Below are positions 8,189-16,612 of a stretch of 42,465 nucleotides of DNA, one piece after another. Below the pieces are notes generated by a model. The model was not told the origin of the DNA. It made no database searches and worked only from the letters and a program-made list of their open reading frames with translations. Position 1 is the first letter of the stretch. Each line of letters begins with the position of its first letter. Source of the DNA: Thiohalomonas denitrificans (lineage in GTDB: Bacteria > Pseudomonadota > Gammaproteobacteria > Thiohalomonadales > Thiohalomonadaceae). The position numbers and the translations under genes are program-made. The stretch spans positions 1 through 42,465 of the forward strand of contig NZ_JAENYR010000026.1 in the NCBI RefSeq assembly GCF_016841685.1, in the 5' to 3' direction.

Positions 8189-9490
8189 TCAACCGAACAC
8201 GTCGTGCGTGATGTTGTTGAACCAGGAGTGGGCAAAAGCCACCTCCCGCTTGCGCATCTCCATCGTCGTGTCATCGTACCCCGGGGTCAGACCACCGGAT
8301 CCCGCCACCTTGTTGATCTTTCCATCGGCGTAGCCGTACACCATTGCCACGGAAATGCCATCTTCCGGCGTGATGATGCTGTAGCAGGTGTTAACCAGCG
8401 AAGGCTGCGGAGCCGAATCGCCGTTCAGCAGCGCTACCACAGCGGCGGCACACACCTTGGCCTGGGAATTGGCCGAATACCCCGACTTCGGCATCGGACT
8501 CATAATGGCGGCGTCACCAATGACGTGGATGTTGCTGTGCTGTTTGGACTCGAAGGTCTTCAGGTTCACCGGGCACCAGCCACTATCGTCAGTCAGGCCG
8601 GCGTCAAATGCGATTTTTCCCGCCTTTTGCGCCGGAATCACGTTCAGCACATCGGCCTTGAAAGACTCGACCGCCGCCTGCAGGGTCTTGGATTTGGCAT
8701 CGACGGACTCTGCTTTGCCACCGTCAGCACCCGATACCCATTCGATCAAGGCGTTGTCGGAGCCGTAACCGTAGTGCTTCTTCCAACCAGCGGTGAACAG
8801 GCCGAACTTGGAGAACTTATCCTTCGGATCCACGATAAGGACCTTGGACTTGGGTTTGTGGTTTTTCAGGTACCAGGCAATCTGCGAGGCGCGTTCGTAG
8901 GGTCCTGGTGGGCAACGGAACGGATTGGGTGGCGGCGCGATAACGACGGTACCACCATCATCCATGGCTTCGAGTTGCTTGCGCAGGGTCACCGTCTGAG
9001 GGCCCGCCTTCCAGGCATGAGGAATCTGCTCTGCCACGTTCTTGTCATAACCGCCGATGGTGTCCCAACGGAAGTCCACGCCGGGAGAGACAACACAGCG
9101 ATCGTATTGGAACGATTGTCCTCCGCGAGTCTTGACGACCTTTTTTTCGGCATCGATACCGGTCACGTAATCCTGTACGACATTGACACCATGGCCCTTG
9201 AGACCGCCGTAGTCGAAACGGATGGAACCGATATCCCGTTCACCCGACAACACCTCATTGCTCATGAAGCAGGTGTGATAGTGCTCGTTGGGTTCGATGA
9301 CCGTCACTTCGATGGAGGGATCGGCCATACGCATGTATCTGGCCGTGGTTGCACCGCCGATGCCACCACCGACGATCACGACCTTGCCTTTGGGCGCAGC
9401 ACTCGCCCTTCCGGCCGCGAGTGTCAGGGAGCTGGCTGCAGCGGCGGTACCCGTAACCTTGAGAAAATCTCTGCGTGTAAAGTTTGCCAT
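8189..9490 (-). CDS. fccB: Flavocytochrome c sulfide dehydrogenase, flavoprotein subunit
   Basis: A 433-residue periplasmic FAD enzyme that oxidises sulfide to polysulfide/sulfur and passes electrons to the cytochrome subunit FccA. The N-terminus is a Tat signal (TRRDFLKVTG, with a cut near ASA-A at about 31), which suits export of a folded flavoprotein. The FAD-binding GGGIGGATTARY follows. Landmark cysteines match the Allochromatium enzyme with a constant offset of 32: Cys74 (YHTCFMSNEV, covalent FAD), and Cys193 (FRCPPGPYER) with Cys369 (NTCYSI), the redox-active disulfide. The end AHSWFNNITHDVFG is also typical. It starts 18 bases after fccA and is the last gene of the operon. Confidence 0.97.
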   Translation of the reverse strand: MANFTRRDFLKVTGTAAAASSLTLAAGRASAAPKGKVVIVGGGIGGATTARYMRMADPSIEVTVIEPNEHYHTCFMSNEVLSGERDIGSIRFDYGGLKGHGVNVVQDYVTGIDAEKKVVKTRGGQSFQYDRCVVSPGVDFRWDTIGGYDKNVAEQIPHAWKAGPQTVTLRKQLEAMDDGGTVVIAPPPNPFRCPPGPYERASQIAWYLKNHKPKSKVLIVDPKDKFSKFGLFTAGWKKHYGYGSDNALIEWVSGADGGKAESVDAKSKTLQAAVESFKADVLNVIPAQKAGKIAFDAGLTDDSGWCPVNLKTFESKQHSNIHVIGDAAIMSPMPKSGYSANSQAKVCAAAVVALLNGDSAPQPSLVNTCYSIITPEDGISVAMVYGYADGKINKVAGSGGLTPGYDDTTMEMRKREVAFAHSWFNNITHDVFG

Positions 9491-9508
9491 TGTTTCTATC
9501 TACCCCCT

Positions 9509-10102
9509 TTATTTGCCCTGGCTGGCGTAGTATTCCACCAGTGCGTTTAAGCCGTCGTCGCCTTTTGCTTTATGGACTTCGTCCATACGGCGCTTCATCT
9601 TTTTGGGCATCTCACGTACGCCTTCCCGGAAATCGGCCAGGCTCCATTTGAGGTAAGGCTTGGGCTGACCGGCGAGAATTGCGCTGTCCTCGGCAAATTT
9701 GCCGCCATCCTCGTGGCATTTTTCACAGGAGCGGTCGTGCAGCATATCGCCAAGGCGCACAACGCTGGCATCGAATTCCTGCGTCAGCGGTATGTACTTC
9801 TGTTCGGAGAAATAGCCCGCCATCAACTCGATTTCTTCATCCGAGTACCCTTTGGCGATGCGATTCATGATGGTACCCGGCCGTTCATCGGCCTTGTAAT
9901 CCAGCATGACATCGACGAAATACTCAGCACTGATCCCCGCAATACCTGGTGTTGCCGGTCCCTGGGTATTGCCGTTGGGCCCATGACAACCTGCACAGCT
10001 ATTGCCAAGCATGGACGCACTCGGCGTCGCTGCCAATGCACTGGCACCGAAAGCGAAGCCAGTCAGTACAAGCGCACCCTGCATGACCTTTTTATATTTC
10101 AT
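9509..10102 (-). CDS. fccA: Flavocytochrome c sulfide dehydrogenase, dihaem cytochrome subunit
   Basis: A 197-residue periplasmic dihaem cytochrome c. Residues 1-25 are a Sec signal (ALVLTGFAFGASALAA). Haem sites CAGCH (36-40) and CEKCH (126-130) lie in two similar cytochrome c domains, as expected for FccA/cytochrome c4-like proteins; candidate Met ligands lie near IMNRIAKGY and in REMPKKMKRRMDEV. Immediate linkage to fccB (18 bases) makes the assignment firm. FccB is Tat-exported and FccA Sec-exported, so the complex must assemble in the periplasm. A purine-rich ribosome site (AAGGGGGGAT) precedes the ATG. Confidence 0.94.
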   Translation of the reverse strand: MKYKKVMQGALVLTGFAFGASALAATPSASMLGNSCAGCHGPNGNTQGPATPGIAGISAEYFVDVMLDYKADERPGTIMNRIAKGYSDEEIELMAGYFSEQKYIPLTQEFDASVVRLGDMLHDRSCEKCHEDGGKFAEDSAILAGQPKPYLKWSLADFREGVREMPKKMKRRMDEVHKAKGDDGLNALVEYYASQGK

Positions 10103-10164
10103 TGATCCCCCCTTGTGGGTCGAATGTTATGATGTTTTCGAAAAGCAACTTCGCGTTTCCGAAT

Positions 10165-11106
10165 CTAATCGATGAGTAACAACTCTTCAAGGACCCGCGT
10201 TGTTTTTTTGTGATGATTGATACGGGCATAGTCAAGGGCGGTTCTCCTTCCCCGACTTTTTAAAGCCGGATCGGCGCCATTTTTAATAAGGAGTCTAATA
10301 ATCTCGTTATTGCCCAACGCGGCCGCTTTCATTAATGGCGTAAGCCCGTTGGCATCCGGTTGGTTGGAATCGGCACCATGCTCCAGGAGGTACGCGACCA
10401 TGCCTTCGTGTTCACCTTCGATGGCCCAAAACAGTGCAGTTGCTCCACTACCGTCAATAGCATTGATATTATCCCCCCAGTCCAGCAGCAACTTCAGCAT
10501 TTCCACCTGACCGTTGCCCGCAGCGAGCATGAGGGCACTCGCACCTTGACCATTGCGAATGTGCAGTTCGGCACCCGCCTCAAGCAGTCGTTTCGCCGTC
10601 TGCAGATGCCCTTTCTCAACGGCGGCCATCAGGGCCGTAGTACCATCTTTGTCGGAGGTGTTGACATAGGCGCCGGCATCCAGCAGTTGCTCTACGATAT
10701 CCTCATACCCGTAGCGCGCGGCCAGCATCAACGCATCCCAGCCGATTCGCGTTTTCGGATCCGTTTTCGCCCCTTCGGCGAGAAGCAGGTCCGCAATCTC
10801 CATATGGCCACTTTCGGCAGCAAACGTCAACGCCGTACAGCCAGCATCGCTCCGTGCATTCACGTCGGCACCGGCTTCCAATAGCCGCCTGGCCACCTCG
10901 ATATTTCCCTCTTCAACGGCGAACATAAGTGCCGATTTGCCGTAGTTTCCCGCTGCATTGGCGTCGGCACCTTTCTCGAGCAACTCTGCAACGCCCTCGG
11001 CATCCCCAATGATGGCGGCTTCCCTGATTTGCAGATTCAGGTCCGCGGCCTGAAGCGACAGCGGTAGGGCCAGGGCCAGCACGGCGACCCAGCTTCGTCT
11101 TTGCAT
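10165..11106 (-). CDS. Exported ankyrin-repeat protein in the fcc operon
   Basis: A 313-residue protein: a signal peptide (MQRRSWVAVLALALPLSLQA, cut after QAA) and then about eight to nine ankyrin repeats of 33 residues (recurring G-x-x-ALMFAVEEGNIEVARRLLEAG-type units such as KSALMFAVEEGN, CTALTFAAESGH, WDALMLAARYGY, TTALMAAVEKGH, ASALMLAAGNGQ, ATALFWAIEGEH, LTPLMKAAALGN). Ankyrin solenoids bind proteins; no enzymatic domain is visible. The start at 11106 is preceded by GGGGGAAG and gives a proper signal peptide; an open frame continues upstream but overlaps the cytochrome gene. It lies 34 bases after the tetrahaem cytochrome and about 60 before fccA, so it is probably a periplasmic scaffold or maturation partner of this redox system (inference). 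Confidence 0.9.
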   Translation of the reverse strand: MQRRSWVAVLALALPLSLQAADLNLQIREAAIIGDAEGVAELLEKGADANAAGNYGKSALMFAVEEGNIEVARRLLEAGADVNARSDAGCTALTFAAESGHMEIADLLLAEGAKTDPKTRIGWDALMLAARYGYEDIVEQLLDAGAYVNTSDKDGTTALMAAVEKGHLQTAKRLLEAGAELHIRNGQGASALMLAAGNGQVEMLKLLLDWGDNINAIDGSGATALFWAIEGEHEGMVAYLLEHGADSNQPDANGLTPLMKAAALGNNEIIRLLIKNGADPALKSRGRRTALDYARINHHKKTTRVLEELLLID

Positions 11107-11140
11107 TGACTTCCCCCGTTGCGAATACGACTTCACCCCG

Positions 11141-11719
11141 CTAGCCCTCCTCTTCCGGCGGAACCCAGTCATCCGGCGGGAAAGGCTCGAAATGTGCGAT
11201 TCCGCGATGACATTCGATACAGGTTTTACCCTCCATCTCCGCCCGACCGTGCTTACGACGAGCCATACGGCTCTGCGCTGAAAGATCCATCTGTTCAAAA
11301 TCGTGACAACTGCGGCACTCCCGGGAGTCAGTCGCCTCCATCTTCTCCCAAACGCGCATTGCCATGTCCCAACGATGCGCCTCGAATTTTTCCTTGGTAT
11401 CCACTGTTCCGATAATTTCGTGATAGACGTCCTTGGCGGCAATGATCTTCGCCTTGATCTTTGGTAAGAACTCCTTGGGCACATGGCAATCCGAACAGGT
11501 CGCACGAACCCCGGATGCACTCTTGTAATGTACGGTCTCTTTGTACTCCTCGAAGTTGTTCTTCATCGAGTGACACGAGGTGCAGAACTCCATCTCATTG
11601 GTAGAGACAAAGAACGTATTCACACCTCCATAGCTGGCGAAACCAGCGACGAAAACAACCAGGCCGATAACCATCGGTTTTCGACCAAGCCTGGGCTTTT
11701 GTTTCCCGAAACCTAACAT
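11141..11719 (-). CDS. NapC/NirT-family tetrahaem cytochrome c
   Basis: A 192-residue membrane-anchored cytochrome. One N-terminal helix (KPMVIGLVVFVAGFASYGGV, residues 14-33) holds a periplasmic domain with exactly four haem motifs: CTSCH (46-50), CSDCH (75-79), CRSCH (135-139) and CIECH (167-171). Spacing and the Met-Lys after the first motif (CHSMK) are typical of NapC/NirT/CymA quinol dehydrogenases, which move electrons between the quinone pool and periplasmic redox proteins. No nap or nir genes are near; instead it leads the fccAB operon. It may link sulfide oxidation to the quinone pool, but the direction of electron flow is inference. Confidence 0.93.
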   Translation of the reverse strand: MLGFGKQKPRLGRKPMVIGLVVFVAGFASYGGVNTFFVSTNEMEFCTSCHSMKNNFEEYKETVHYKSASGVRATCSDCHVPKEFLPKIKAKIIAAKDVYHEIIGTVDTKEKFEAHRWDMAMRVWEKMEATDSRECRSCHDFEQMDLSAQSRMARRKHGRAEMEGKTCIECHRGIAHFEPFPPDDWVPPEEEG

Positions 11720-11762
11720 CCTATCCTCTCTGAAACCTCAAAATTAAATGGGCGGAGTTACT

Positions 11763-11831
11763 CATCGGTTTACTTTATTAGTATTTAATTATTATTTAAT
11801 TAATATATAATTAGTTTCTAAATAACCGATG
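11763..11831. promoter_or_regulatory. AT-rich island framed by an 8 bp inverted repeat upstream of the fcc operon
   Basis: CATCGGTT (11763-11770) and AACCGATG (11824-11831) are perfect inverted copies. The 53 bases between contain only four G/C and carry near-repeats of ATTTAATTA. It sits 44-112 bases upstream of the cytochrome ATG, where a promoter is expected. The base composition contrasts sharply with both flanks. It may be a promoter with UP-like AT tracts bound by a dimeric regulator, or a nucleoid-protein site. No single -10/-35 pair stands out because many TATAAT-like words are present. Confidence 0.55.
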
Positions 11832-11993
11832 TTTTAAGACATTGTGGGTATGGGAGATTCTTACATGTGCTCTGAAGGGGGTCAATCAGACCAACAAGGA
11901 ATAGGGAATATACCAATGTGATTTACTCGGTTGTTTGTTTCGCACCTTTGCCAACATCGCCGCGATCAGCGGTTGGAAGGGAATCCCCTAAGC

Positions 11994-12028
11994 TAGTGGG
12001 CCATGCGGAAAATAGGGTAACTCTCAGC
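11994..12028 (+). repeat. Family A repeat end (single copy of the inverted terminus)
   Basis: TAGTGGGCCATGCGGAAAAT and the following AGGGTAACTCTCAG match the ends of the two complete family A elements at 21349-21448 and 42035-42172. I could not find the matching opposite end downstream, so this is a solo or decayed copy. The whole gap 11832-12415 contains no convincing gene; besides this repeat it shows only a small inverted pair (GCAGGATGC near 12090, GCATCCTGC near 12138). Confidence 0.6.
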
Positions 12029-12415
12029 CGTTCCACAAAGCCCATAGCCCAGGCGCATGAGGCGGGACCAGCGGGCCTAACTGATGTGCAGGATGCACGA
12101 ATGCCGCCCGAGAATAGACGGACCTACTCGGCTCTGGCATCCTGCTTCGCTCTAACTCCTCCCTCCATGGAGTCGTGTGGCCAGGCCTGATTGGCCGGAT
12201 TTCCCGCTCATTTTCGTCGTTAAATAGCACCACTATTCGCCTCGAAAGATCGAAAAATCTGTCTCAAACCGGCTTTCCCTCGCTACGATCGGTCAAGTCC
12301 GACAGGCTCCTGGTCACGACAAACGATTTTCCCCGTTTTGCCCCCGGAAAAACAGGGGTGACTATACTTGGCTACAGCAAGCCCGTGGACGGTAAAGGAG
12401 GGATGCCGGATTGCC

Positions 12416-13105
12416 ATGCAAGCCAGTGAAAACTCGCCACAGGAAACCCACGGCCATTTTGCGGTCAAGGACTGTGCTTTAATCGCTATTGCCACGGGAA
12501 AACGCGCCCATTCCTTGAAGGAGCTGCGTGATCACCTCGTGACTATCAACGAGGACAGTATCTATTATCATTTCTGGGGCGGACTCATTCAACCGCGTTT
12601 TGAAGAGCGGGAATTCAATAATGATTTCGCCTCCTGGACCCGTCATGGACTGCATGACGGTACCCTGGCGGAGAAACTGGCGGTTGTGGACCCCACTGAG
12701 TTCACCGACCCCAATACCCTGCGCAACGAGCTTATCGAGCTGGTAGAGGAGCGTCTTGAAGAGCGGGAGTTCCTGCGCTGGATGCCCGCAGCCAAACCCT
12801 TCGAGTTCATCCGTTCGCAAATCGTGGTATTCGATACCCATAGCCGGGCCGCGAATCCCAGAGAGCTCTGCGCTTTGCTGCCGCATGTCTCGACTACCAG
12901 CATCTTCTATCATTTCATTGATGCCCGGCAGCGTTTTCCGGAGGGCGTGGACGACTTCCGCTTCTGGCTGAGCGGGTTCGGCCATGAATTCGATGATCTG
13001 GCGCTACGGCTGGCGGAGGTGGACCCTTACTTTGCGCCGATGACCGAACTGCGTCGCAATCTAATCAACGTATTTCAGGAATACTTCGAGGAGAGTGCTT
13101 CATGA
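12416..13105 (+). CDS. DUF5752 family protein, partner of TreT-like glycosyltransferase
   Basis: A 229-residue protein with two related halves: HFAVKDCALIAIATGKRAHS ... SIYYHFWGG and PFEFIRSQIVVFDT ... SIFYHFIDAR, each followed by an acidic, Arg/Phe-rich stretch (FNNDFASW; FRFWLSGFGHEFDDLAL). This repeated hydrophobic/aromatic pattern is characteristic of DUF5752 proteins, which have no known activity and often sit beside GT4 trehalose-synthase genes. Here its stop overlaps the next start (ATGA), indicating translational coupling. An AGGAGG lies 13 bases before the chosen ATG; an ATT two codons upstream would be better spaced, so the start is slightly uncertain. Confidence 0.8.
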   Translation: MQASENSPQETHGHFAVKDCALIAIATGKRAHSLKELRDHLVTINEDSIYYHFWGGLIQPRFEEREFNNDFASWTRHGLHDGTLAEKLAVVDPTEFTDPNTLRNELIELVEERLEEREFLRWMPAAKPFEFIRSQIVVFDTHSRAANPRELCALLPHVSTTSIFYHFIDARQRFPEGVDDFRFWLSGFGHEFDDLALRLAEVDPYFAPMTELRRNLINVFQEYFEESAS

Positions 13106-14343
13106 GCGGCATGCTCGAAGCCTACGCCAAAGTGTCCGGTGAAGAGGTTATCGATCACCTTCGCCAATTGAGCGAGCCACTGGCCGGCATGACTATCGTG
13201 CATGTCAATTCCACCCGGGTGGGTGGCGGTGTCGCGGAGATCCTGGACAAACTGGTGCCCCTCAGTAACGAACTGGGGATCGACACGCGGTGGGAGGTAA
13301 TCACCGGCAACATGGAGTTTTACCAGTGTACCAAGAGCATGCACAACGCCCTTCAGGGAAACCCCTTGCGAATACCCGATCACCTCTACAAGGCCTATGA
13401 AGAGACCAATGTCGCCAATGCAGAAAGACTGCGGGGGGTGCTGGAAGAAGCCGATGTGGTATTCATTCACGACCCCCAGCCGGCTCCCCTGCTGGGTTTA
13501 TGCCCAAACCGCAAGGGCAAGTGGGTGTGGCGCTGCCACATCGATGTCAGCCATCCGGACCGCCTCGTCTGGAAATACCTGCGCCAATATCTTATTGCCT
13601 ATGATGCCAGTGTATTTTCACTACCGGCTTTCGCCCAGCCGCTACCCAATCTGGAATACATCATTCCACCGAGCATCGACCCGCTTTCGGTGAAAAACAT
13701 TGCTCTCGATGCTGACGAGCTTCACGAAGTCGCCGAACGCTTTAACCTGGACACCAGCCGACCGATCGTGGCACAGATCTCCCGCTATGACCGCTTCAAG
13801 GATCCGGTAGGAGTGATCCGCGCCTATCGATTGGCCAAGAAATTCATGCCTCAACTGCAATTGGTACTGGCCGGCGGCGGCGCCAGCGACGACCCCGAAG
13901 GCGAAATGGTTCTTGAAGAGGTGCACTCGGCTGCGGAGGAAGATGACGACATTCACGTCCTCCTGCTCCCTGCAGACGCCCACCGGACCATCAACGCACT
14001 ACAGCGAATCGCCGACATCATCATACAAAAGTCCACCCGGGAGGGCTTCGGGCTAACGGTAACCGAGGGCATGTGGAAAGGAAAACCGGTGATCGGCGGA
14101 GATACTGGAGGTATTCGTCTGCAAGTAATCGATCACCACACGGGCTTTCTGGTGAATACGCCGGAGGGTGCGGCCTTGCGGATGCGCTATCTTTTCCGGC
14201 AACCGGAAAAAATGCACGAAATGGGCGCCAAGGCTCGTGAGTTTGTGACCGACAATTTCCTGTTGACTCGCCAGCTACGGGAATACCTGACCCTGAGCGT
14301 AGGCCTGCTTCACGGCGCCGCAAACCGGATTGTTATCGGTTAA
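13102..14343 (+). CDS. GT4 glycosyltransferase, trehalose synthase TreT-like
   Basis: A 413-residue glycosyltransferase. The N-terminal Rossmann fold opens with [19 protein letters not shown], the hallmark of TreT/trehalose-phosphorylase-type GT4 enzymes, and continues with [12 protein letters not shown] and [10 protein letters not shown]. The C-terminal fold has [30 protein letters not shown] and the donor-binding [20 protein letters not shown] with the E-x7-E pattern. TreT enzymes make trehalose from a nucleotide-glucose and glucose. Regio-specificity cannot be proven by reading. It is coupled to the DUF5752 gene and precedes GlgX-TreZ-TreY, so the operon could hold two routes to trehalose. 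Confidence 0.87.
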   Translation: MSGMLEAYAKVSGEEVIDHLRQLSEPLAGMTIVHVNSTRVGGGVAEILDKLVPLSNELGIDTRWEVITGNMEFYQCTKSMHNALQGNPLRIPDHLYKAYEETNVANAERLRGVLEEADVVFIHDPQPAPLLGLCPNRKGKWVWRCHIDVSHPDRLVWKYLRQYLIAYDASVFSLPAFAQPLPNLEYIIPPSIDPLSVKNIALDADELHEVAERFNLDTSRPIVAQISRYDRFKDPVGVIRAYRLAKKFMPQLQLVLAGGGASDDPEGEMVLEEVHSAAEEDDDIHVLLLPADAHRTINALQRIADIIIQKSTREGFGLTVTEGMWKGKPVIGGDTGGIRLQVIDHHTGFLVNTPEGAALRMRYLFRQPEKMHEMGAKAREFVTDNFLLTRQLREYLTLSVGLLHGAANRIVIG

Positions 14344-14456
14344 TTCCGCTTCCATATCCAAAGTTCTGGAAACCAACCGGAACTAAATACCAACGCAAAG
14401 CGAGGGGCCACCAGGCTCAGCAGACGGGCTTCGACAGTAACTCGTCAAGGAACGAT

Positions 14457-16604
14457 ATGAAAAGAAACGGACTGGCCGTTTGGCGCGGACACCCCTATCC
14501 CCTGGGGGCGACCTGGGATGGTGAGGGTGTCAATTTCGCCCTGTTCAGCGAACATGCGGAAAAAGTACAGTTATGCCTGTTCGACCCCAAGGGACGGCGC
14601 GAAATCCAGCGAGTGGATCTTCCGTGGCAGACGGACCAGGTGTGGCACTGCTACCTGCCCGAGGTCCGCCCGGGGCAACTCTATGGTTATCGCGTGCATG
14701 GTCCCTATGACCCGGCATCAGGGCACCGTTTCAATCCCCACAAACTGCTTATCGACCCCTATGTAAAAGATCTGGTTGGCTCGTTACGTTGGAGCGACGC
14801 CCTCTTCGGCTACCGTATTGGCCATCCCGAAGAGGACCTGACCCCCGACAGCCGGGACAGCTCGGCCGGTATGCTGAAGTGCCGGGTCATCGATACGGCG
14901 TTCACCTGGAGCAATGACCGCGCCCCGAACATTCCCTGGGACGACACCATCATCTACGAACTACACGTCAAGGGCTACACAGCTCAACACCCGGAGATCC
15001 CCGCCCCACTCCGTGGTACCTATGCGGGACTCGCTACGGCACCGGTGACAGAGCATCTGAAACGCCTTGGCGTTACAGCGGTGGAACTCATGCCCGTGCA
15101 CACTTTCGTCGACGATCGCCATCTCGTCGAGAAACGCCTGAGGAACTACTGGGGCTACAACTCCATCGGATTCTTTGCGCCGGACATGCGCTATTCCGCA
15201 AGCGGCCAGGTGAACGAATTCAAGACGATGGTCAAGACATTCCATTCGGCCGGCATCGAGGTGATTCTCGATGTGGTCTACAACCATACGGCCGAGGGCA
15301 GCCACCTGGGCCCCACCCTCGCCTTCCGTGGAATCGACAATGCGGCCTACTACCGTTTGGTGCAGGACGATGAACGCTATTACATGGATTACACCGGCTG
15401 CGGCAACACCCTGAACATGATGCATCCGCGCGTGTTGCAGCTGATCATGGATTCGCTGCGCTACTGGGTTCAGGAAATGCACGTGGACGGATTTCGTTTC
15501 GATCTCGCCTCGGCACTGGCTCGGGAGCTGCATGAAGTCAACCGCCTGGGGGCTTTTTTCGACATCATTCATCAGGACCCGATCCTCTCCCAGGTAAAAC
15601 TGATTGCCGAACCCTGGGATCTCGGCGAGGGCGGCTACCAGGTCGGAAACTTTCCCGTCGGATGGACTGAATGGAACGGCAAGTACCGCGATACCGTGCG
15701 CTCCTACTGGAAAGGGGATGGCGGCATCATCGGTGAACTCGGCTCCCGACTCACCGGTTCTTCCGATCTGTACGAGCAGAGTGGTCGCCGCCCCTATGCT
15801 TCGGTCAATTTCATCACCGCCCATGATGGTTTCACACTACAGGATCTGGTCAGCTACGACCGCAAGCACAATGAGGCAAACGGCGAAGACAACCGCGACG
15901 GCGAGGATCACAACCGCAGCTGGAACTGCGGCCATGAAGGACCTACCGTCAACAAACACATCCGGGCACTTCGAGCGCAGCAGAAACGCAATTTCCTCGC
16001 CACGCTGTTTCTCTCCCAGGGGATTCCGATGCTGGTCGGCGGGGACGAAATGGGACGGACACAGTACGGTAATAACAATGCCTACTGCCAGGATAACGAA
16101 ATCAGCTGGGTCGATTGGGAGCTCTCTGCGGAAGACCGGGAGCTTATCCGTTTTACGGAGTCCATGATCCGCCTTCGAAAGCACCATCCCACCTTCCACC
16201 GCAACTATTTCTTCCAGGGCCGCCGCATCAAGGGAGCGGGCGTCAAGGACATCACGTGGCTGCGACCGGACGGCGGGGAAATGACGGACGAGGAGTGGCA
16301 GCAGTCATTCGCCCGCTGTCTGGGAATCTTTTTTGCCGGCGCCATTGAAGAAACCGATGCCAAGGGGCAGCCGGTAAAGGATGACAACATGCTGCTCCTG
16401 CTCAATGCCCATCACAAGGAGATCCCCTTCAAGATCCCGTCCTTCCCCCCGAAAGCACGCTGGGGTGTTGTTATCGACACCAGTTATGAAGAGGGTAAAC
16501 GTGACGATGGACGCTACTTTTATTCAGGAGGCGAGTATCCCCTGCGAAACCGCTCGATGGTGCTGTTGGTCCAGTGGACTGGTCAACAGTGGAGAGCAGC
16601 CTAG
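14457..16604 (+). CDS. glgX: Glycogen debranching enzyme GlgX/TreX (isoamylase-type GH13)
   Basis: A 715-residue GH13 enzyme hydrolysing alpha-1,6 branches of glycogen. It has an N-terminal CBM48 domain ([20 protein letters not shown]), a beta-barrel with VVYNHTAEG, nucleophile Asp near 347 ([10 protein letters not shown]), acid Glu near 384 (LIAEPWDLG) and Asp near 457 (TAHDGFTL), and a C-terminal beta domain. Length fits GlgX/TreX (about 700). In an operon with treZ and treY the debranched malto-oligosaccharides would feed trehalose formation, the arrangement known as treXYZ. The ribosome site is AAGGAA, 4 bases before the ATG. Confidence 0.94.
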   Translation: MKRNGLAVWRGHPYPLGATWDGEGVNFALFSEHAEKVQLCLFDPKGRREIQRVDLPWQTDQVWHCYLPEVRPGQLYGYRVHGPYDPASGHRFNPHKLLIDPYVKDLVGSLRWSDALFGYRIGHPEEDLTPDSRDSSAGMLKCRVIDTAFTWSNDRAPNIPWDDTIIYELHVKGYTAQHPEIPAPLRGTYAGLATAPVTEHLKRLGVTAVELMPVHTFVDDRHLVEKRLRNYWGYNSIGFFAPDMRYSASGQVNEFKTMVKTFHSAGIEVILDVVYNHTAEGSHLGPTLAFRGIDNAAYYRLVQDDERYYMDYTGCGNTLNMMHPRVLQLIMDSLRYWVQEMHVDGFRFDLASALARELHEVNRLGAFFDIIHQDPILSQVKLIAEPWDLGEGGYQVGNFPVGWTEWNGKYRDTVRSYWKGDGGIIGELGSRLTGSSDLYEQSGRRPYASVNFITAHDGFTLQDLVSYDRKHNEANGEDNRDGEDHNRSWNCGHEGPTVNKHIRALRAQQKRNFLATLFLSQGIPMLVGGDEMGRTQYGNNNAYCQDNEISWVDWELSAEDRELIRFTESMIRLRKHHPTFHRNYFFQGRRIKGAGVKDITWLRPDGGEMTDEEWQQSFARCLGIFFAGAIEETDAKGQPVKDDNMLLLLNAHHKEIPFKIPSFPPKARWGVVIDTSYEEGKRDDGRYFYSGGEYPLRNRSMVLLVQWTGQQWRAA

Positions 16605-16612
16605 GAGAATTC

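Noticed and set aside
8204-9550. 448-codon plus-strand open frame opposite fccB
   Set aside because: It is antisense to a confidently identified flavoprotein; the long opening follows from GC-rich codon bias.
10165-11520. Longer 451-residue form of the ankyrin protein
   Set aside because: The extra N-terminal part overlaps the tetrahaem cytochrome in another frame and hides a proper signal peptide; the start at 11106 has a good ribosome site.
11994-12200. Third complete family A element
   Set aside because: Only the left end is recognisable; no matching right end was found within 250 bases.
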